From an uncultured Muribaculaceae bacterium (GTDB lineage: Bacteria > Bacteroidota > Bacteroidia > Bacteroidales > Muribaculaceae), in NCBI GenBank assembly GCA_910589055.1, contig CAJURN010000035.1, positions 1 to 5,696 of the forward strand: 5,696 bases of DNA. The letters are read 5' to 3'. The translations under genes were made by a program, and so were the position numbers. The notes below the pieces were generated by a model, which did no database searches, was not told the origin of the DNA, and saw nothing but the letters and a program-made list of their open reading frames with translations. Positions 1 to 5,619 of the stretch are shown here, piece after piece. Each line of letters begins with the position of its first letter. Position 1 is the first letter of the stretch.

Positions 1-46
1 TCATGTCGATGAGCGTACTCTTTCTTTTAATTTTTACTTTTCCCAT
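1..46 (-). CDS. exbD: ExbD/TolR-family biopolymer transport protein, N-terminal fragment (truncated by window edge)
   Basis: The minus strand encodes an ATG at 46-44 followed by 14 more codons, reading MGKVKIKRKSTLIDM, and then the first base of an A-starting codon at the window edge. A short basic stretch followed by a K-S-T-x-I-D-M segment just before the single transmembrane helix is typical of Bacteroidetes ExbD/TolR proteins. ExbD anchors in the inner membrane and works with ExbB to couple the proton gradient to TonB; its conserved membrane aspartate lies beyond the window. The gene follows the ExbB gene on the same strand after a 46-nt gap with no visible terminator, so the two are very probably co-transcribed. 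Only 15 residues can be seen; the identification depends on this N-terminus plus the ExbB neighbour. Confidence 0.8.
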   Translation of the reverse strand, partial: MGKVKIKRKSTLIDM

Positions 47-92
47 ATTTACCTTTTTTAGTTATTGAGATTAAAAATCGGATAAACAGGGA

Positions 93-911
93 TTAGTGAG
101 TAGCTGCAAATGTCTGCACGATAGAGAAACCGATTTCGTCGATAGCGTATGTGAGGTTATCGATTTTGTTGGTGTAGTAGTTGTAGAAAATTACAGCGAA
201 GGCACCGGTTGCGATACCGAAGGCAGTGTTGATAAGAGCCTCGGAAATACCGGTAGAGAGTTCTGTGGAGTCAGGAGCACCGGACTGAGAAAGAGCCTGG
301 AATGATTTGATCATACCGATTACAGTACCGAGAAGACCAACGAGGGTACCAAGAGTTGTCATGGTAGCGATGATGGGGAGGTTCTGCTGGAGAGTAGGCA
401 TTTCGAGAGCGGTAGCTTCTTCAACCTGCTTCTGGAGGTTAGCGATTTTCTGTTCTTTTGTCAGGACGGTGTTCTTGTCCATTTCTTCGTAGCGTACGAG
501 AGCTGCTTCAACAACTGCTGCTACGGAACCCTTCTGCTGAGCGCAGAGTTTGTGGGCAGCGGCGAGGTCGTTCTTTGCGAGAGCTGCTTTTACGCCGGAA
601 ACGAATTTAGCGATGTTGCCTTTACCTTTGGCAGCAGAGAGAGCGATACCGCGTTCAACTGCAAGCACGATAACGGTAAGGAAGAGGGTCTGAAGAATAG
701 GCACGATCACACCACCTTTGTAGATAGTACCCCAAAGGTTCTGGGGATGTCCGTCTTCGTCGAAGTGCATGTCGTTACCGAACCAGAAGATGAAGAGGCA
801 AACGGCGATACATAAGCAGATTACGATTACCCATGAGGCGTTCTTGATGCCGGGGGCGTTGTTTTTCTTGCTCGGCTTAGCTGCCTGAGCGGTAGGCTTT
901 TGAGCTTCCAT
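93..911 (-). CDS. exbB: ExbB/TolQ/MotA-family proton channel protein
   Basis: 272-residue inner-membrane protein, the proton-channel scaffold that works with ExbD to energise TonB-dependent outer-membrane transport. Hydrophobic segments lie at about residues 27-44, 67-86, 178-201 and 227-246. The second to fourth correspond to the three helices of classical ExbB. The first, behind a Lys/Ala-rich cytoplasmic tail, is an extra helix common in Bacteroidetes versions. The family hallmark GLLGTVIGM is at 192-200. The segment EALINT at 224-229 matches the E. coli ExbB stretch carrying Glu176 and Thr181, giving Glu224 and Thr229 here; Thr196 matches Thr148. A cytoplasmic helical domain spans about 90-175. 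The ATG at 911 is the natural start, preceded by an A/T-rich leader and no Shine-Dalgarno motif, as is usual in this phylum. An ExbD start follows 46 nt downstream. TolQ or another paralogue of the family is the main alternative. Confidence 0.93.
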   Translation of the reverse strand: MEAQKPTAQAAKPSKKNNAPGIKNASWVIVICLCIAVCLFIFWFGNDMHFDEDGHPQNLWGTIYKGGVIVPILQTLFLTVIVLAVERGIALSAAKGKGNIAKFVSGVKAALAKNDLAAAHKLCAQQKGSVAAVVEAALVRYEEMDKNTVLTKEQKIANLQKQVEEATALEMPTLQQNLPIIATMTTLGTLVGLLGTVIGMIKSFQALSQSGAPDSTELSTGISEALINTAFGIATGAFAVIFYNYYTNKIDNLTYAIDEIGFSIVQTFAATH

Positions 912-1091
912 AATTGATTGAAAAATACTGAATTAATGAATGATATTAAATTAATGAATTGTTTAAGTTATTTACGTTTTCGGGTGCTGACAAGTCCAAC
1001 CGTGGAGGGTCGGGGTCAACTCTTTTTGGGGTGTTTATGATTAGTTTTGAAGAGTCATTTCATGGTACGGACGGGTATAGTGTCCGTCAAT
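912..1091 (-). promoter_or_regulatory. Long 5' leader of the exbB operon with a 5'-proximal hairpin
   Basis: If transcription starts about 7 nt after the -7 box at 1098-1105, exbB has an untranslated leader of about 180 nt. At its 5' end the RNA can fold a 6-bp stem (ACGGAC at 1067-1072 with GTCCGT at 1082-1087, 9-nt loop), beginning a few nucleotides after the predicted start site. A G/C-rich stretch at about 980-1022 and an A/T-rich stretch at 925-960 follow. The only ATG-initiated reading frame noticed is Met-Lys-stop near 1062, so there is no convincing leader peptide. I recognise no known riboswitch. A 5' hairpin of this kind can protect mRNA from decay; that role is inferred. Confidence 0.45.
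931..959. repeat. Short A/T-rich direct repeat just upstream of exbB
   Basis: The 11-mer AATTAATGAAT occurs at 931-941 and again at 949-959, an 18-bp period. It lies 20-48 bp before the exbB start codon, inside the predicted leader. It makes the ribosome-loading region almost free of G and C, which favours translation in Bacteroidetes, where unstructured A/T-rich leaders replace Shine-Dalgarno pairing. It could also be chance similarity in a low-complexity stretch. Confidence 0.5.
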
Positions 1092-1097
1092 CTCTCG

Positions 1098-1128
1098 CAA
1101 AATTATATAGATGTTTTTAACTTTCAAA
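1098..1128 (-). promoter_or_regulatory. Bacteroidetes-type promoter for exbB-exbD
   Basis: Read on the minus strand, TTTG (1128-1125) is followed by 19 bp and then TAATTTTG (1105-1098). This fits the Bacteroides consensus TTTG, 19-21 bp, TAnnTTTG recognised by the phylum's main sigma factor. It lies downstream of the terminator that closes the preceding acetyltransferase gene and is the only full consensus match noticed between that gene and exbB. The start site would be near 1091. Confidence 0.7.
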
Positions 1129-1149
1129 ATATTTGTGCTTCTTTTTTGC

Positions 1150-1178
1150 AGCCTAAAGGGCATGTTAGGCTTTTTTTT
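1150..1178 (+). terminator. Intrinsic terminator-like hairpin reading on the plus strand
   Basis: AGCCTAA (1150-1156) pairs perfectly with TTAGGCT (1165-1171) across an 8-nt loop. On the plus strand the stem runs directly into eight T residues (1171-1178), the classical intrinsic terminator layout. No plus-strand gene lies in this window, so it would stop antisense or read-through transcription from the left; alternatively the T-run is incidental. On the minus strand the hairpin is not followed by a U-tract. Confidence 0.5.
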
Positions 1179-1189
1179 CCAACATGCCC
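1158..1189. repeat. 9-bp perfect inverted repeat overlapping the plus-strand terminator
   Basis: GGGCATGTT (1158-1166) is the exact reverse complement of AACATGCCC (1181-1189), with a 14-nt loop containing the T8/A8 tract. Its left arm lies in the loop and right arm of the 1150-1171 hairpin, so the two structures exclude each other. On the minus strand it would form about 40 nt after the end of the acetyltransferase gene and could stabilise the 3' end of that transcript. Confidence 0.6.
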
Positions 1190-1201
1190 GCTCAATTGTT
1201 G

Positions 1202-1230
1202 AAAAAATCTTTAATTGTTCTAAATTAAAG
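1202..1230 (-). terminator. Intrinsic terminator of the GH89-acetyltransferase operon
   Basis: On the minus strand, one nucleotide after the acetyltransferase stop codon, CTTTAATT (1230-1223) pairs perfectly with AATTAAAG (1216-1209) across a 6-nt loop. One A and six T residues follow (1207-1202). The stem is A/T-rich and therefore weak, but the hairpin plus U-tract layout and its position fit an operon end. The inverted repeat at 1158-1189 may act as a backup. Confidence 0.65.
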
Positions 1231-1231
1231 T

Positions 1232-2347
1232 TCACAACTTGATGATTATGCGGCGCCGGTATAGCGGCAGAGCCACGGCGGCGGTAACGAGCAGGAACAG
1301 CATGGAATATGCAGCCGATGCGGCGTAGGGGTCGGGGATGATTGCTGACAGTCCGGAATAGATGCCCGGCTTGACACCCGAAGCGCTTATCGCTATTGCC
1401 GCTACCTCACTGAATACGTACAGAAACAGGGGGTTGATACCGAACATCTCGAAGAAACGGCTCCATCGTCGTTGCCCGCGCATGTCTATTATATAAACTA
1501 ATGTAGCGAGCAGCATTGCGGCCAGCCCGCAAGTCACGAGCGCGAACGTGGGCGACCATATGCGTTTGTTGAGCGGCATCCATTCCGACATCAGGAATCC
1601 GGCAGCGGCCAATGAAAAGCCGATGGCGAAGATGCGCACGCAGCGCTCGGGCAGCGGCGCTCGGTCTTTGATGATTGCGCCGAAGCAGAAGCCTACAATG
1701 GTGTGGGCAAGGGCAGAGACCGTGCTCACAAGGCCTTCGGGGTCGATGGGCGATTTGTGGTAGAGGTGAGCCTCACCGAGGATGAAGCGGTCGGCCACGG
1801 CATTGAAGTTTCCGGCATCGGGGGCGTAGCCGTTGAGGGTGACAACGGCCACGGTGTAGGCCGCAAGCAAGCCGGCGGCAATTTTTGCCATGGTTGCGGG
1901 ACGGAAACGCAGCGCAAGCAGCGAGGTGAGCCCGAAGCAGAGTCCGATACGCGGAAGCACGCCTGTAAGGCGCATTTGACCGAAGTCGAGCGCATGGCCT
2001 TTCAACGCCATTGAAATCCATGTGAGTGCCCATCCGATGAGTATGATGAGCACGGAGCGTCGTGCAATCTTGCGCGCCACGGCTTCCGACCAGCGGAAGT
2101 CGGTTTTGCTGAGCGACAGGTATGTCGTCACACCCATGATGAACAGGAAGAATGGAAACACCAGGTCGCATGGCGTAAGGCCGTTCCATTCGGAATGGCG
2201 CAGCGAGTCGTAGGAGAGCGATCCTCCGGCGTTGTTGACGAGAATCATCCCGGCCACAGTCAGTCCCCGCATCACGTCGAGCGACAGAAGTCGTGCCGAT
2301 GCGCCGGCTTTGGGCTTTGCCGCGGAGTTTGTCAGAGTTGCCTCCAT
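1232..2347 (-). CDS. HGSNAT-like membrane acetyltransferase (COG4299/DUF5009 family)
   Basis: 371-residue multi-pass inner-membrane protein. The first half carries the signature of heparan-alpha-glucosaminide N-acetyltransferase: SLDVMRGLTVAGM at 22-34, HSEWNGLTPCDLVFPFFLFI at 51-70, and RLTGVLPRIG at 126-135. His51 aligns with the catalytic His269 of human HGSNAT, which lies in an equivalent HASWNGLT context. Later family blocks are DPEGLVST (202-209), NKRIWSPTFAL (260-270) and GINPLFLYV (303-311). Human HGSNAT has a longer N-terminus with a luminal domain; this protein starts close to the first helix and is the compact bacterial form. The known HGSNAT reaction passes acetyl from cytosolic acetyl-CoA to a terminal glucosamine on the far side of the membrane. 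Its ATG lies 3 nt after the GH89 stop, so translation is probably coupled. The substrate is inferred; an acyltransferase for another periplasmic sugar remains possible. Confidence 0.87.
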   Translation of the reverse strand: MEATLTNSAAKPKAGASARLLSLDVMRGLTVAGMILVNNAGGSLSYDSLRHSEWNGLTPCDLVFPFFLFIMGVTTYLSLSKTDFRWSEAVARKIARRSVLIILIGWALTWISMALKGHALDFGQMRLTGVLPRIGLCFGLTSLLALRFRPATMAKIAAGLLAAYTVAVVTLNGYAPDAGNFNAVADRFILGEAHLYHKSPIDPEGLVSTVSALAHTIVGFCFGAIIKDRAPLPERCVRIFAIGFSLAAAGFLMSEWMPLNKRIWSPTFALVTCGLAAMLLATLVYIIDMRGQRRWSRFFEMFGINPLFLYVFSEVAAIAISASGVKPGIYSGLSAIIPDPYAASAAYSMLFLLVTAAVALPLYRRRIIIKL

Positions 2348-2350
2348 GGC

Positions 2351-4519
2351 TTAGCGGTCGCTGAATGTTTTTGCAAACGCCTTGCGTGCGGCTTCAACGG
2401 GACTGCCTTCTCCTGAGGCGCCGTAAGGAGTCTTGTCAAGGGTCCAAGGTTCTTCCATGGCGTAGTAGTCGATGGTCTCGAGCGGTTTGCCGTCCATGTT
2501 GTCGCGGAGAGTCTGCCAGAAGGCTTCCCAGCGGGGGTAGTAGAAGTCCTTGAGGATTCCGTTCCATTCCTTGTGGGCATAGTCGCGCAGTTTTCCTTTG
2601 TCAGCACATTCGCGGGGGCCCCATGTGGTAATCTGCACGCGTGCGTTCCATTCGTAGAGGTCTTTTTCGGCTTCGTTTGTGCCGCAGTCGCGGGCTTTGG
2701 CAATCCATGATCCTACGCGGAATTCGGGACGGCTTGCCAACAGCTCGTCCTGGGTTAGCAGCAGTTCGAGGAAACGCTTGCTTCCTGCCTCAAAAGCCTC
2801 GCGGTCGAAACATTTGTAGCTTCCGATGGTCTGCTGGTAGGTGCGGCGACCTTCATCGGCAATGGCCTGACGCACGATGTCAACGATGTCGTATTGGTAG
2901 TTGTTGTTTTCCTCGAATCCTTCAGCTGCAAGCATCAGGCGGGCTGCACGGGCCGTGGAGGTGGGGTCGTAATAGTTTTCCATCTTCGACCAGCTCGATA
3001 CCTGGAAATTGTCGAGGTGCGGACGTCCGCAGAAGATTGATTCGTGAGTTCCCTGCTGGATGTTTCCCATTGGAGCGTTGTAGATGCCGTCGCCGAGGAT
3101 TTCCCAAGCCTGATATATGTTTTCGTCATATTTGCCGTAACGTGCCGTCACGTAGCTTTTGAGCCATTCTTCCTTTGTGGGGAGCTTATCCATCCAGGGT
3201 AGTTCGGTCATGAGCTCGAACATAACGGGATTGTTTTCCGACCCCTCCATAGTAAGGCCTATGCCCTTGCAGTGTGCGCCGAGCGGGTGTTCTGAAAGCT
3301 GACGGTAGTTGTCGAGGGTTTCGTCCATGCGGCCGTGCAGACCGATGTTACCGCCGAAATTCTCGAGCATGCACATCAGGAAGTCATGTTCGCCGAAACC
3401 GTTCTCGCGCTTGGCCGGGGATTCAATACCCCACATGGGCTTGCACTCGGCAAAGAGGTCGAGGATAAGCAGGTCGCCGGGATTGAGACCGTCGATCATC
3501 TGTTGGCGGGGATTTGCGCTCCATGCCTGCACCACCCAAATGGCTTTGGGATTGACTGCTTTCATGGCAGCCATCACGGCCTTGCCGCCTTCGCCGAAGT
3601 CAAATACCCCGAGGTCTTTACATTCATGGAAGGGATCCATGGAATAGTAGTCGGCTTTGCCGTAAAGGCGTTCCTGTTCTTTATAATATAATGAGGCCAG
3701 TTCGGCAAATTTCGGGTCGGTAGGGTAGAGGAAAGCCGGACGGGTGAAGCCGTTCCACAGGGGCGACTTGATGATGTCGAGTCCGAGCTTGGTGTCGGCA
3801 TTGCTGGGCATCATTCCGGAGTAGCCGGGGAGCACGGGGGAGATTCCGAACTCTTTCATGCGGGCGAGAATCTTTTTCTGAAGTTGTTCCTGACTCTCGT
3901 ACCAACTGTCGGGATTGGGGCCGCCCCAGCCTTCAAGATTGTTCATGGCCCACCAGGCGAGGAAGCCCGGTCCGGAGATAAAGTTGTTGATTTCTTCTTT
4001 GGAGTAGCCGAGCTTGGTGAGCATGTTTTTCCACACACATTCCTGGCCTATGGCTGCCAAAGGCATGTTGATGCCGTGGAGCGCCATCCAGTCGATTTCC
4101 TGCTCCCAGCGTTCCCAGCTCCAGAAGGGCATCGTGTAGGAATAGGTGCAGTAGTTGAAATCGTAGCGGAGCTTCATGTCGGTGCCCTTGCGTATTTTCT
4201 CTTTTACAGGAGGCAGCACATCGGGAAGTTTGGCAGTCATGCCGTTCCAAGACAGATGCACGCCTGCCACGTGTTTGAGATACCAGTTGATACCGGTGGC
4301 AACGCTCACGTAGTTGTTTCCGGCCACTCGGATGCGCTTGCCTTTCTGGGATATTTCAAAGTAATCGGCACCATCGGGCGAGGCCTTGACTTCGGTCACG
4401 AATTTTTTTGACGCGCCCGGGTCGATGCGTTCAAGCATGCCCGCAACAGGGTTTGCAGCCGCAGCCACACATGCCATGGCTATTGACAGAAAGAGAAAAA
4501 GGAAGAGTTTTATTTTCAT
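2351..4519 (-). CDS. Secreted alpha-N-acetylglucosaminidase, GH89 (NAGLU-like)
   Basis: 722 residues, close to human NAGLU (743) and lacking the accessory modules seen on some clostridial GH89 enzymes. A signal peptide covers about 1-22 (basic start, Leu/Phe-rich core, Ala-rich end), so it acts in the periplasm or beyond. The small N-terminal domain spans about 24-105, the TIM barrel about 118-447, and the helical C-terminal domain about 455-715. Near-identity to NAGLU is visible in EIDWMALHGINMPLA (141-155), LLILDLFAECKP (350-361) and CMLENFGGNIGLHG (383-396). Glu299 in DPFHEC matches the acid/base Glu316 of human NAGLU, and Glu425 in MEGSENNPV matches the nucleophile Glu446, so it should be active. 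GH89 enzymes release terminal alpha-GlcNAc from heparan sulfate fragments or alpha-1,4-capped mucin O-glycans with retention of configuration. It is first in an operon with the acetyltransferase and is preceded by two tandem promoters. No sulfatase, lyase or SusCD genes are in view. Confidence 0.95.
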   Translation of the reverse strand: MKIKLFLFLFLSIAMACVAAAANPVAGMLERIDPGASKKFVTEVKASPDGADYFEISQKGKRIRVAGNNYVSVATGINWYLKHVAGVHLSWNGMTAKLPDVLPPVKEKIRKGTDMKLRYDFNYCTYSYTMPFWSWERWEQEIDWMALHGINMPLAAIGQECVWKNMLTKLGYSKEEINNFISGPGFLAWWAMNNLEGWGGPNPDSWYESQEQLQKKILARMKEFGISPVLPGYSGMMPSNADTKLGLDIIKSPLWNGFTRPAFLYPTDPKFAELASLYYKEQERLYGKADYYSMDPFHECKDLGVFDFGEGGKAVMAAMKAVNPKAIWVVQAWSANPRQQMIDGLNPGDLLILDLFAECKPMWGIESPAKRENGFGEHDFLMCMLENFGGNIGLHGRMDETLDNYRQLSEHPLGAHCKGIGLTMEGSENNPVMFELMTELPWMDKLPTKEEWLKSYVTARYGKYDENIYQAWEILGDGIYNAPMGNIQQGTHESIFCGRPHLDNFQVSSWSKMENYYDPTSTARAARLMLAAEGFEENNNYQYDIVDIVRQAIADEGRRTYQQTIGSYKCFDREAFEAGSKRFLELLLTQDELLASRPEFRVGSWIAKARDCGTNEAEKDLYEWNARVQITTWGPRECADKGKLRDYAHKEWNGILKDFYYPRWEAFWQTLRDNMDGKPLETIDYYAMEEPWTLDKTPYGASGEGSPVEAARKAFAKTFSDR

Positions 4520-4560
4520 GGTTAGAAAAAATGTGTATTGCTGATTTTGGTTTCAAGGGA

Positions 4561-4592
4561 CAAAGATACGATTAAGAGAGCGCAAAGCCAAA
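4561..4592 (-). promoter_or_regulatory. Proximal promoter (P1) of the GH89 operon, inside the 51-bp repeat
   Basis: On the minus strand TTTG (4592-4589) is followed by exactly 20 bp and TATCTTTG (4568-4561), a full match to the Bacteroidetes consensus. The -7 box ends 41 nt before the GH89 ATG, giving a leader of about 35 nt. The -33 TTTG is the inner arm of a bulged palindrome (4582-4608), so a protein bound to that palindrome would cover the -33 element. Confidence 0.75.
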
Positions 4593-4635
4593 TTTATTTG
4601 AGCTTTGCCGAGCGGGAGTATCTAAGACCGCAGGT

Positions 4636-4667
4636 CAAAGATACGATTAAGAGAGCGCAAAGCCAAA
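4636..4667 (-). promoter_or_regulatory. Distal promoter (P2) of the GH89 operon, inside the second repeat copy
   Basis: The same signals as P1, 75 bp further upstream: TTTG (4667-4664), 20 bp, TATCTTTG (4643-4636) on the minus strand. Transcripts from here would carry a leader of about 110 nt that contains the whole P1 palindrome as a potential RNA hairpin. Whether both promoters fire cannot be told from sequence. Confidence 0.65.
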
Positions 4668-4685
4668 TTTATTTGAGCTTTGCCG

Positions 4686-4704
4686 AAAAGTCAGACTTGT
4701 CTGA
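4686..4704 (-). terminator. Weak terminator-like hairpin over the stop codon of the DUF5106-thioredoxin gene
   Basis: On the minus strand TCAGA (4704-4700) pairs with TCTGA (4695-4691) around a CAAG loop, followed by C and TTTT (4689-4686). The stem contains the stop codon and is only 5 bp, so this is a weak candidate. The repeat palindrome immediately after it (4657-4683) could form a stronger stem and help end the transcript, but a good U-tract is missing there. Confidence 0.3.
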
Positions 4705-5569
4705 TTTCTTCAAGAAGGGCCGGAGCTGTGGCGTCGCGCAGGATGACCGTACCGTCGGGCGAGATGAGATACACCGACGGAATCGCGCGAAGTACATAGG
4801 TCTCATCGTCGTTGACGCTTTGAGCTGCGTCTCGCCCGAGAATCCAATCCGTCGGGAAATCACCGGCGTGGTCGCGCCAAAGTTCTTCGTCATCATCAGG
4901 ATAAACGGCCACTATGGCAAGATTTCCCGATGCGATTGCGCGGACTACATTTTGGTCGGTTTCAAGCATTTTCGCGAGTGCGTGGCAGCGGTCGCAATCC
5001 GGGTCATAGAAAATCAGCACCACAGTTTTGCCGGAAAATTCCGAAAGACGCCTTTCTTTGCCTTCGGGAGTCTCGAAAGCGAGGTCAAAGGCTTTTGTGC
5101 CGGGTGCATTTTTAGCCAGTTGCTCTTTTAGCGCCGCCATGCGGAAGTCGTCGGGATGTCGACGGTTCATTTCTCCGACGTACATCATATACAACTTTTC
5201 GTTGTAGAAAGGTGATTCCTGTCGATAGAGATACAGGTCGGCAAGATACGAAACAAGGTCTGTCGCTTCAGGAGAAGCTGCGGCAGTCTTGTCGGCAAGT
5301 GTTGCAAATGCGGAGAGTTGAGCCTGTTCGGAGGCGTGTGGCATCACACTCAGGAAGTTGGCGAAATTCTGCTCCATGAAGGCTGTATCGGACATTTCTT
5401 CGTGTGAGTAAAAATCGGCAGCCTCCCAGAAGTGTGTGAGCAAATAGCCGGCCCGTTCCTGAGGCACAGTCAGCTCCGCCGGAAGCTCCGGCAACGGAAG
5501 CTCCCGGGCGTCGGCAGTACTCAGGCATGCCGCTCCAAGAACAATGGGAATGAGTTTCTTGATATTCAT
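4691..5569 (-). CDS. Exported DUF5106 and thioredoxin-fold (AhpC/TSA-like) protein
   Basis: 292 residues from the ATG at 5569. A signal peptide covers about 1-21 (Lys-rich start, LIPIVLGAACL core, ADA before the likely cut). Residues about 30-150 resemble the DUF5106 module found ahead of thioredoxin folds in Bacteroidetes, including PQERAGYLLTHFWEAADF. Residues about 155-290 form the thioredoxin-like domain: KTVVLIFYDPDCDRCHAL at 181-198 with the redox pair Cys192-Cys195, and IPSVYLISPDG at 263-273 with a likely cis-Pro264. It is probably a periplasmic thiol-disulfide protein; the substrate is unknown. A frame-matched ATG 21 nt upstream (5590) is rejected as the start because it overlaps the predicted -7 box (5588-5595) and would place seven polar residues before the signal peptide. 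It is followed by the GH89 operon, which has its own promoters, so a functional link is not indicated. Confidence 0.85.
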   Translation of the reverse strand: MNIKKLIPIVLGAACLSTADARELPLPELPAELTVPQERAGYLLTHFWEAADFYSHEEMSDTAFMEQNFANFLSVMPHASEQAQLSAFATLADKTAAASPEATDLVSYLADLYLYRQESPFYNEKLYMMYVGEMNRRHPDDFRMAALKEQLAKNAPGTKAFDLAFETPEGKERRLSEFSGKTVVLIFYDPDCDRCHALAKMLETDQNVVRAIASGNLAIVAVYPDDDEELWRDHAGDFPTDWILGRDAAQSVNDDETYVLRAIPSVYLISPDGTVILRDATAPALLEEIRQV

Positions 5570-5587
5570 GATTGAAAAATTCGCTGT

Positions 5588-5619
5588 CAAAATTACGAAT
5601 AAACGAGGGCAGAACCAAA
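5588..5619 (-). promoter_or_regulatory. Promoter of the DUF5106-thioredoxin gene, inside the third repeat copy
   Basis: On the minus strand TTTG (5619-5616), 20 bp, TAATTTTG (5595-5588): a full consensus match with the same 20-bp spacing as both GH89 promoters. The -7 box ends 18 nt before the ATG at 5569, so the leader would be only about 11-12 nt. Confidence 0.75.

Larger units (their letters stand above)
4561..4686. repeat. Tandem duplication of a 51-bp promoter-palindrome repeat
   Basis: Positions 4561-4611 and 4636-4686 are identical over 51 bp, a 75-bp period with a unique 24-bp spacer (4612-4635). Each copy contains a -7 box, a 20-bp spacer, and the palindrome GCAAAGC-CAAAT-TT-ATTTG-A-GCTTTGC: a 7-bp outer stem (4582-4588 with 4602-4608), one bulged A, and a 5-bp inner stem (4589-4593 with 4596-4600). 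The second copy ends 4 bp before the stop codon of the neighbouring gene. A diverged third copy lies at 5588-5638. Confidence 0.9.

Noticed and set aside
96..815. Several plus-strand frames opposite exbB
   Set aside because: They are antisense shadows of a gene with clear ExbB motifs, and have no recognisable domains.
1041..1235. 64-residue minus-strand frame beginning at the end of the acetyltransferase gene
   Set aside because: It starts at a GTG overlapping the stop codon and runs through the intrinsic terminator, the inverted repeats and the exbB promoter. Its composition looks like translated A/T-rich spacer and I recognise no motif in it.
4453..4519. Lipoprotein signal on the GH89 enzyme (Cys17)
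   Set aside because: The residues before Cys17 (Ala-Met-Ala) lack the Leu/Val/Ile expected at -3, and an Ala-rich ordinary signal peptidase site follows directly. Anchoring cannot be fully excluded.
2351..4519. Polysaccharide utilisation locus
   Set aside because: GH89 alone is not enough: there is no SusC/SusD pair, sulfatase, lyase or hybrid two-component regulator in the window.
4561..4686. Possible two-repeat CRISPR array
   Set aside because: The repeat is 51 bp, the single spacer is 24 bp, there is no third repeat or cas gene, and each repeat holds a correctly spaced promoter. The diverged copy at 5588-5638 stands alone in front of another gene.
4538..5131. 197-residue plus-strand frame with an internally repeated peptide
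   Set aside because: The repeated peptide is only the translation of the 51-bp DNA duplication, and the rest is antisense to the thioredoxin-fold gene, whose domain motifs are clear on the other strand.
5507..5569. Lipoprotein signal on the DUF5106-thioredoxin protein (Cys15)
   Set aside because: The bases encode Gly-Ala-Ala-Cys, without the aliphatic -3 residue, and a good Ala-Asp-Ala cleavage site lies six residues later.
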